DNA of 64,000 bases from Lactifluus volemus (Eukaryota > Basidiomycota > Agaricomycetes > Russulales > Russulaceae): positions 1-64,000 of the forward strand of contig WTXI01000101.1 of assembly GCA_022376515.1 (NCBI GenBank). Reading direction: 5' to 3'. Under the pieces are notes generated by a model, which was given only the letters and a program-made list of their open reading frames with translations, was not told the origin of the DNA and did no database searches. The position numbers were made by a program, and so were the translations under genes. Shown here piece after piece: positions 56,615-64,000 of the stretch (the first letter of the stretch is position 1; every line of letters starts with the position of its first letter).

Positions 56615-58128
56615 TTTGGACTACTCCGTTCGCAGAAAAGCAAAGTAAGAGTCGTAGACACTTGTCAAGCGATATGCAATCTCATGGGCAATCGAATGCT
56701 TTCCAGTGCCTGCTTGGCCGAGGAGAACGAGGGCACGTTCAGATTCGGGATTCTCAACCTACTTGGTAATATACAGTAGTCAAAGAACCTTCACATGTGC
56801 CTGGAAGACAGCGTTTATCATTGAATCGCCAGCCTCCCTTATACGGCATGTCCCTGATTTTTGCGCCCAATTCTGTGCTCCTTGTCATATTGACGATCCG
56901 AGAGTCCTGCGACTATCAGAATTACCCACCAGCTTCTAGCACAGAAACCTCTGTGGTGACAGCAGCGCGGGCGAGGAAAATATTTCGCAGTCGGACGAGG
57001 TCGGCGCGGTACTGTTCGATTTTTCCATCAACTTGGCCGACGATATACTTTAGAGTCCGCTTCCCCGAAAATCACATATTTATAGCAATCAGTGAAAGAG
57101 AACGACGTACCGACGTGTACATCCTCCCCATATGATTGAATAAACTCGGCACGTTTGGAGACGCTCTCCAGCATCTCCTCGAGAATTGTTGCTTGTCTAG
57201 ACTCCGGTATGATGTTCCAAAGTATCGGCCTCTTCTACAAATTCAAACGTATCGCGTATCCCTTTCAGGTAGTGTTTCGACGTTGAGGCCACGCTCGACC
57301 TGCTGTAGCAAGGGAAAGTGAAAAACAAAATAAATGAGTGGCTGTTTTACATCATCCGAAAAGGCAATGAGACACGTCAGGGACTTTTGAGAGCAGACTC
57401 CACGCGCGAGTATCGCTCTCACTGGGAAGGTCACCTGTCCGGAGTAAAGATGGTGGAGTGGCACCTGCCATGGATTGCATGGTTTCACTATTGCGTTGGA
57501 CAGTAAACCCCTCCTTCAGCAGCAGGGCTCTCGAGATCAGCCGCTGTGGGGCTCGAGGTGTTGACTGTCGCAGTCAGAGAGGAATCCCCGTTTACTGACT
57601 CGGTGATCGTTAAGAAGAGTGTGGTTGCCTCCGTCGAATGTCCGTCATCGCTGCCGAGAGCAATATCTATTTATATACGTAGGATGTTCAGCCAGATGCA
57701 CGGGTGAGGATTCTTAGAAGACGAACCATGTTGGGGTTCACAGGCTAGCTCCTGCCTTCCAACGAGGATATCATCTCGCATGTTCATTTTCACGCAAAGT
57801 GATATTGTGATACGAGAGCATGGTTCGACGACGCTGCAAGAGACTCAGCTGCAAATAGAATTCAAAGAAAAGAGATTTCCTACAAATCGATGTTCTCTTT
57901 CCAGTCGACGCATTGGGCTATGCTCCGCACAAATCGTGTCTTCCCCTGTCTGTCAGAGTAGCATCAAAACAAAAAATTCCCAAGGAGGGTCTTGAGACGG
58001 CCCAGATTGTGCGCTCTGAGAACTGGCAAGGGTAAGAGATTGAGTACTTATCAGTGCATGGTGATAAGACACATACCAGTAACTCAACAGAGCGGGAAAT
58101 CGACATGTGAGAAATTGACATACGACAT
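56615..58128 (-). pseudogene. Chimeric relic: DUF6741-type C2/linker joined to STAND N-domain and P-loop
   Basis: On the minus strand it begins like the C2-DUF6741 genes: ATGTC at 58124-58128 and a GTATGT donor. C2 pieces and a linker matching the DUF6741 gene follow (codons for ETMQSMAGATPPSLLRTGDL near 57450). Near 57300 it changes to the receptor-type helical domain (KGIRDTFEFVEEAD; ATILEEMLESVSKRAEFIQS) and the coiled coil (KIEQYRADLVRLRN). It ends with a diverged NACHT start (ESERALVLLGQAGTGKHS) and breaks off at about 56615. Frameshifts and a stop after AFLRTE make it nonfunctional. It is more diverged from the two receptors than they are from each other. Confidence 0.72.
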
Positions 58129-58299
58129 CTAGACTAATAAATTGAGCCGGCCTTGTTTCCTTTTCGGAGATATCCGGTCGTGCGGCATGAACTCTATCGG
58201 ACCCATGAATGGGATCACCTAACAGCGTCGTCTTGTATCTGATAACTCCTCTTGAGCACATGAGTTACTATTAAGGTATCTTTACCTCTAAAGCTTCAT

Positions 58300-58960
58300 T
58301 TGGTTAGCCTGTCTGAGAACCGCTCACACTGAGGCTTTGGAAATCTTTGAGTAAAAAAATGTGATACCGTGACATCGCACTACAATCGAAGCGCTCCCGG
58401 TGGAGGGGGTCAGGATGACGGCGTGGGAAGCGTAGCGGACACTGTACAGTTACCCGACGCTGAGATAACGCGGCTTCATCCCCAACCACATCCCTCGAGG
58501 CAGCACCCGACCCTCCACCGGGAAACTCATAAACACCCGGGGGTGATTTCAATCAGAGCGTTTTCTGGAATTGTGGCATGATGAACTTAACGCAACTGAA
58601 CCAACAGGGTCACTAGCACTGGCATTCTCCCAGAACGGTCATCATGGCCGTCGTGAAGACTTTCAGTGGCATTTATGCTAGTACGTATACAAAAAAACAA
58701 AAGTACGACATTTGAGCAGAGTGAACCTAGAAAATATCTGCAAGGCCAAGGGCAAAGCATTTTGACTGGGCGTGTATTGAAAATACGACAGGATTCCCTC
58801 GCCCCATCAGCCGATTTGATCATACAAGAAGTGAAAGTAAGGCTAGATTGACACAGCCTTTACTGAAGAAATTACGGGTGACCCGCCAGGCGTCCTACTA
58901 GTAGGAGTGGGATTCGGTACCTCCTTCCCGGGCCGGGATATTCTGGCGCCTTCGCGTCTG
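58300..58960. repeat. Dispersed repeat R3 (upstream of P450-6)
   Basis: Copy of R1 in the same position relative to a C2 gene and a P450 gene. It is interrupted by a 117-bp element at 58401-58517. Its right part continues into the P450-6 promoter. Confidence 0.7.
58401..58517. mobile_element. MITE-like 117-bp insertion
   Basis: The element begins TGGAGGGGGTCAGG and ends CGACCCTCCA, giving 7-bp perfect terminal inverted repeats (TGGAGGG/CCCTCCA) that continue imperfectly. It is flanked by CCGG on both sides (58397-58400 and 58518-58521). Repeat R1 at 47450 has the uninterrupted sequence ctcccgggaaac. It has no coding capacity. Confidence 0.75.
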
Positions 58961-59219
58961 GTAAGTCGTCAACCAATCATCGATTGACGATCAACGTCGA
59001 ACGTTTTCGACTTTGAACGACCACACACCAGACCAGCGTTTTCCCTAACTGATAGAGATGACAATAACACTAAAAAATTTCAAGCTTATACTTCTGTCCG
59101 GGGTTAATGAACCGGCCGTACCTGCCCTCTGAGAATCCCTGTGATACTAGGATTCCGAGTCAGGACTGGTGGCTGGCGCGCTCTACATGTAACGGTGCGA
59201 GCTCAACGGCTCTCTTGGT

Positions 59220-59226
59220 TATAAAT
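59220..59226 (+). promoter_or_regulatory. TATA box of P450-6
   Basis: TATAAAT 50 nt before the start codon, identical in spacing to P450-5. Confidence 0.6.
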
Positions 59227-59275
59227 TCTCGTCTCTTCTCCGCAATAAACCAGTCTCGTGTCTATTGTCCTTGAC

Positions 59276-61464
59276 ATGCAGTTCCCTATCAACTTCGCTA
59301 TCGACATTCTCGCGGTCACTATATTTCTATACCTATTTGTTATCATCCGTGATCACAGAAGACGCAGAGGATTTCCTTATCCCCCGGGTCCGCCATCGTT
59401 GCCACTAATAGGTAATCTACTTGATGTCCCAACCGGAAAAGAGTCTCCTTGGATGAAATACGAAGGCATGTCCAAGAAATATGGTAGGGTTCATTCTCAC
59501 ATGACATGATACCCTTTGCTAATGCTGACACTTGCAATGTTAGGCGACGTGTTTTGCCTTCGAGTCTTCGGACAAGTCATTGTGGTGCTCAACTCGCTAT
59601 CTGCAATCAAGGATCTACTCGAGAAGCGAGGCGAAATACACTCGGATCGGCCTATGTTTCCCATAGCGAAAATGTGGGTTTAACAGTGTTTTGTTCCAAC
59701 ATCCTTCAAGTTAACTTCGACCACAGACTGGAACTCGATTGGCTCTTACCCTTTTCCAAGATGGGTGATTCTTGGCGTGAGGAACGCAGGTTAATGGATC
59801 GTGGCCTTCGGTCTGCCAGTGTTGAGTATCGGCATATGATGGAAGAAAAGACTGGCACATTTCTCGCAAAACTCCTCGCAACTCCACGCGACTTCCGTCG
59901 TCATATAGAACTGTGAGTTCTCTGATTTTGTTCGGCCGTACGATCACTAACGTTTATTATGCAAGCTTTGACGGACGACTAATCATGTCCGTTACATATG
60001 GGTACGACTTAAAGGAGAATGACGATATTATCGCTGCACCAGTTCAAGTGGTCGACACCATTTCACGGTTCGCCTTACCTGGCGCAGCCTTGGTAAATCA
60101 TCTCCCATTCTGTACGTCCTTTCCTGTTACCTGCTCGATACATGTGATGGTCTGTTCACAAATATCTTCAGTGCGGCACATCCCATCATGGGTCCCATGG
60201 TTTAGCTACGAGCCACTGGCACAGATTGGTAGGAATCTGAGCCAGAGGATAAAGAACGAGCCCATCGACTTTGTGAAGAATGCTATGGTTTGTGGTGACT
60301 ACGCTTAGGGGCTTATGAGATTCATGTTGACAGACACGATTATAGCATCAGGGTACTGCGGTACCATCACTGGCCAGTAAATGTCTCCAAGAAATAGAAA
60401 AATTGGCTTCTCCAGAATATCAGAGGCAGGAGGAGGTTATCAAGCGGTCTTTAGGCGCCGTTTATACAGGCAGGTCATTTCATCCGAATCCAGGCCACAT
60501 TGTACTCATCGAAAGAACCTTTTATCAGGCGGGGCAGATACGGTGCACATTCTCATTATTCCTATGCCCCTTTAACTGACCACCAAGAAAGACTGTATCC
60601 GCGGTTGCCTCTCTATTTCTTGCACTTGTCCTCTATCCAGATGTGCAAAAGAGAGCACAAGCAGAGCTTGACTCTGTTCTTGCGAGAGATAGGCTTCCAG
60701 GGTTCGAGGATAGGCCGCGCCTTCCGTATATCAATGCGTTGTGCAGGGAATTGTTGAGGTGGCGGATAGTGGCACCTGCAGGTGCGAGCCTTTCAATTTG
60801 ATAAAGTCAAATCAGCGTGCTACAACGGTGGTATAAGGTTTTCCGCATGCTTCAAGCGAGGATGATGTCTACAGAGGCTTCTTCATCCCGAAAGGTCTGC
60901 ATTTTCACCTATCCTTCTATTTGGAAACTCACCAAACATTCGACTCAAAGGTTCTGTTGTAATAGCCAACGCATGGTGCGATCGCTTCTCATCTTTTTTG
61001 GATCTATCTAACTAAAGATATCTTAGGGCAATCCTTCACAACCCGGAGATCTACCCAGATCCAGAGGTGTTTAAACCTGAACGTTTTCTCGACGAGAATG
61101 GGTGTCTCAGAGATGACCCAGCACTTTCCTTGGTATTTGGTGTTGGCAAACGAATCTGTCCTGGACGTCACTTTGCGGATGCGACGCTCTTCATTGCTGC
61201 CTCGTCTGTGCTGTCCGTTTTTGATGTCACGAAGGCAAAGGATGAGAATGGTCACGAAATCCCTGTCAATATTGCGGCGATGCCAGTTGGAAACCAGGTC
61301 GTCCTGTAAGTCAAACTCAACTCATTCCCAGGAAATGTTGTTTGGTCTGATAGATGAATCATAAAAGCCACCCAGGGACATTTGAGTGTTCTATCAATCC
61401 GAGAGATCAGCTTGCGGAAGATTTGATTGTAGCGAATACGTTATCTACAAATGAGTCCAAGTGA
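59276..61464 (+). CDS. Cytochrome P450 (P450-6)
   Basis: Sister of P450-5 with the same exon layout. The start MQFPINFAIDILAVTIFLYL opens the anchor. Then GFPYPPGPPSLPLIGNLL, RHIPSWVPWFSYEPLAQIG, I-helix GGADT, RELLRWRI, FKPERF, heme loop FGVGKRICPG (61136-61165) and a last exon HPGTFECSINPRDQLAEDL. The stop differs from P450-5: the frame runs on through LSTNESK to 61464, adding a few residues because the LS stop codon region is deleted. As in P450-5, an apparent early stop near 59681 falls in an intron. About 505 residues. Probably functional; the substrate is unknown. Confidence 0.87.
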
Positions 61465-61984
61465 GTGCCAGAAGCGAGAAGATCCATAGCCAGCCCCTGG
61501 ACTATCGCACCCCGAGGTGATCGTGCGAAGGAGCCTGTAATTGGAATTGGAATAAAGATCTCTCGTTGTACTATAATCTAACTGTGTCTCAAGAAATTTC
61601 TCACAGGGTTCACTCACCTACTAGTAGCCTTAATCCTGACCTTTCCCTTCCATAGGGCTCTTTTTTTGGGACGTATGTATTTTTACAAACACCCTACTAC
61701 TATGTGATTGTTGAATCATCATCGTGGGATGTGTGAAACTCAAGGAAGTAGCGGATGCCTGTTATATAATTCTTCCGGCTTGGCCACAAGTCAACCAGAT
61801 CACGCATCATTTCGCCATTCACCACCATGCCACTGATAAAATAAACTGTTTTTCTCCTTCACCCACGCAGCTCGTGTGACGAACGAGAACAGGCCACAGC
61901 TTGGGAGAAAAGCACACCCAAAGCCACGGGATGAATATCAACTTATCTCATCACTCGTGTTGGGTGTTTGTGAATGATTTTCTT
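61465..61984. other. 3' flank of P450-6
   Basis: No gene; matches 50420-51044 with indels. Confidence 0.55.
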
Positions 61985-62660
61985 GCCCGCAGAATTCGAC
62001 CCTTATACGTGTTTTAAAGACTGTTGCGACATGTGGCACCTTTGTTCTGCTTTATACTATCACCGAGGAAGACGTTCGTTTTACCTTATACCCATCCGAG
62101 CCGGTACAGAGTCACAACGTGAGTACAAGATACTTTCAGAATGTCTAGTTTCGTCGATCGCGGCTCTGGGTAATAAACCACCATTTTTTTTTCTGATTTG
62201 GTGCTGAGTACGGTCACCGTGGGACTCAACTTCTTCGGATGAGTTCTCTCAGAAGTGGAACAAGCCCCTGCACAACTTCCAGCTTGGACATGTCTACGCG
62301 TCGACGATCAGCTCGTACCAAATTTCGCGCTTCCGTGCCACGTGATCCCCTTTCTTTTCTCTGTGGTGGCCGTAGTCACCAAGAAAGTCAGGTACGCTCC
62401 GCTCTAACCTCCTTGTTTTTTATTTGAGAAATTTTGATTTATTCGAACGTGCATTGTATATTTTTGTGCTGCAACTCATCCAGATTCCTATGGTCGATGT
62501 CGCACGGTCGCCAGCGATCAAGCGTAACAAGTTCTTGGGAACGTGATGATCTAGTCGGCGTTGTATGGGGGGTTCCCGTTGATGTGCGTAGCTTACATCT
62601 TTTACTGATACTTTGTCTCGTGTCGGGCTTTTTCTTTCGGGGACCGTAGAGTATCTTACA
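61985..62660 (+). pseudogene. Sterol O-acyltransferase relic 3 (C-terminal part)
   Basis: It matches relic 2 but keeps about 90 bp (62370-62465, including a ttgttttttatttgagaa stretch) that relic 2 has lost and that relic 1 also has. Readable pieces include a frame with NKPLHNFQL and the final LILCLVSGFFFRGP part. Frame breaks show it is dead. Confidence 0.65.
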
Positions 62661-62864
62661 ATGTCTGCAATAATAAAAGGCGTCCAGGACTGTTTTGAGC
62701 GTAGTGGTCAGAAGCTTCATCTATTTCTAACTTAGCAGCGCAGAAAAGGTGCCTTAAATGATTCGTCGAAATTCACGGCACATGGTTACAGTACCTCGAG
62801 GCTCAATAATTTTCCCAACCTCTCCCACGCGTCTTTCTCTTTCTTCTCTTCGAATGCTACCCAA

Positions 62865-63506
62865 ATGACCCCGGATCCGTATGCTAAAGGCTCTTATCCC
62901 CGATATCTCCTGCTGTGTTAACCATTATTACAGCTCACCGACATAAGGCCCAGCCGCCATGCTCTGGTCACCGAAACGTTGCATCCATTCCGGGTGACTG
63001 GTACGTACCTTTACCATGCTCTGCTCTGAGAGGTATTATATTTCTTTCTCCCGCCAGTCGTCCGAGCGCGCAACCTTCCACGTCTCAAGACCCTCCTCGG
63101 GAGGGAGAGAAAATTTTATGTCACGGTGGTTCACGGGACGACAACGGAGCTGACACGATCTGTGTAGAGAAGCGGGAATCACGTAGAGTGGGATGAGAAT
63201 CTCTACCTCGACGTTTATCTCTAGTTTTTACTTCTATTTGTAGCTGAGGTCTCCAGCAGCGATGTACGACCGCACAGTATCTCTGTATGCGGAAAGGGAC
63301 CAAACCGAATGACATCCTTATCGGAAGTCAGAGGGTAGCCTATGAACGACCTCGCGGTTCGTCTCATGATTTTTTGGAATTCTTACTCATGCTTCTGGCT
63401 GATCACCCGACATGTAGAACTCGTCATTGTTTTCGACAGTGCTGACGGTCGTCCTAAACAGACAAAAGAACCGGCCACAGTCTTAACGATCACAGTGTCA
63501 TCAAAC
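62865..63506 (+). pseudogene. C2-STAND relic, C2 part only
   Basis: The first exon (MTPDP, 62865-62878) and intron match the receptors. C2 exons follow with changes, and the linker start is present up to the codons for TVSSNA at 63506. There it is cut and joined to repeat R4 at the shared word ataaac. NACHT and WD40 parts are absent. Confidence 0.75.
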
Positions 63507-64000
63507 GCATAAACACCCGGAGGCAATTTCAATCAGAGCGTTTACTGGAATTGTCGTGTGATGACCTTAACGCAACTGAACCAACAGGGCCACTAGCACT
63601 CTCCCAGTACGGTCGTAATGATGGCCGTCGTGAAGATTTTCAGTGGCGTTGATAATAGTACATAAAATAAAAAGGTACTTATTTCAACAGGTGGGGCGCC
63701 CGGCCCAGGGGTTGTTTTAGGATTAGGGCGCACGACGTTTGAGCAGAGCACCAGAAAATATCTAGTCACCGACCACCAGCACGGCATTCATATTTTGACT
63801 CGGCGTGTATTGAAAATCCGACAGCAAAACAGAGGATTCCTTGCGCCTTATCCCATCTTATCATATACTGGCACTAAGGAGTGGAAGTAAGCTGGCTAGA
63901 TACGTAATTGACACGACCGGAAGCTGGAAATAAAGTCACTGAAGAAAACTACGGGTGACCCAGTGGGACTCGGTACCTCCGGGCCGGGATCTGGCGCCAC
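63507..64000. repeat. Dispersed repeat R4 at the right edge
   Basis: It matches the second part of R1 and R3 (from cggaggtgatt onward) up to the window end, which reads ctggcgccac. In R3 the same word lies 326 nt before the P450-6 start codon. The window therefore ends inside what looks like another P450 promoter flank. Confidence 0.65.

Noticed and set aside
1..64000. tRNA or rRNA genes
   Set aside because: I saw no convincing tRNA boxes or rRNA sequence by eye; a tRNAscan-SE/Infernal run would be decisive.

Overview
The window looks like accessory DNA of an Agaricomycete (mushroom-type basidiomycete). Genes carry many introns of about 50-60 nt with GT..AG borders and branch-like CTAAC/TTAAT motifs. 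The gene content is typical of that class: microsomal P450s annotated as O-methylsterigmatocystin-oxidoreductase-like, C2/NACHT/WD40 STAND receptors, a DUF6741-type protein and a PUS9-type tRNA pseudouridine synthase. There are no operons, and I recognised no RNA genes or CRISPR arrays. Gene models were spliced by eye from the genomic sequence.

Layout. 0.3-8 kb: two tandem P450 genes on the minus strand, duplicated with their 5' flanks. A broken NTF2-like gene lies at the duplication junction. 8-10.9 kb: mostly empty, with an ankyrin relic and a G-rich tract. 10.9-16.6 kb: C2-NACHT-WD40 receptor 1. 16.7-21.2 kb: an NTF2-like gene whose upstream region holds a LINE fragment and a solo LTR, convergent with a PUS9-like gene. 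22-27.4 kb: a divergent P450 pair. 27.7-29.3 kb: a frameshifted C2-DUF6741 gene. 29.8-32.1 kb: a second copy of the NTF2/PUS9 block with PUS9 truncated. 32.1-36.3 kb: a condensin fragment, an unrecognised gene and a large condensin subunit 1 pseudogene. 36.6-42.1 kb: receptor 2. 42.7-44.6 kb: a sterol acyltransferase pseudogene. 44.6-45.3 kb: a P450 tail. 45.4-53.5 kb and 56.6-63.5 kb: two versions of one unit, made of a C2 gene (minus), a shared spacer, a P450 (plus), a sterol acyltransferase relic and a C2/STAND relic. 53.8-55.8 kb: between them, an apparently intact single-copy C2 membrane protein. The last 0.5 kb matches P450 promoter flanks, so the array probably continues past the right edge.

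How it fits together. Nearly everything belongs to a few segments copied several times in both orientations and then eroded. Because of this, paralogous segments serve as empty-site controls that date three mobile insertions (LINE, solo LTR, MITE-like). The most interesting biological signal is a shared N-terminal C2 module plus linker. It heads both the NACHT-WD40 receptors and neighbouring DUF6741 proteins, and one relic joins a DUF6741-type linker to the STAND helical/NACHT part. The receptors carry 14-15 nearly identical 43-residue WD40 units that differ at only a few positions, the pattern known for fast-evolving fungal non-self recognition receptors. I infer an innate-immunity-like NLR/partner cluster intermixed with a P450 array.
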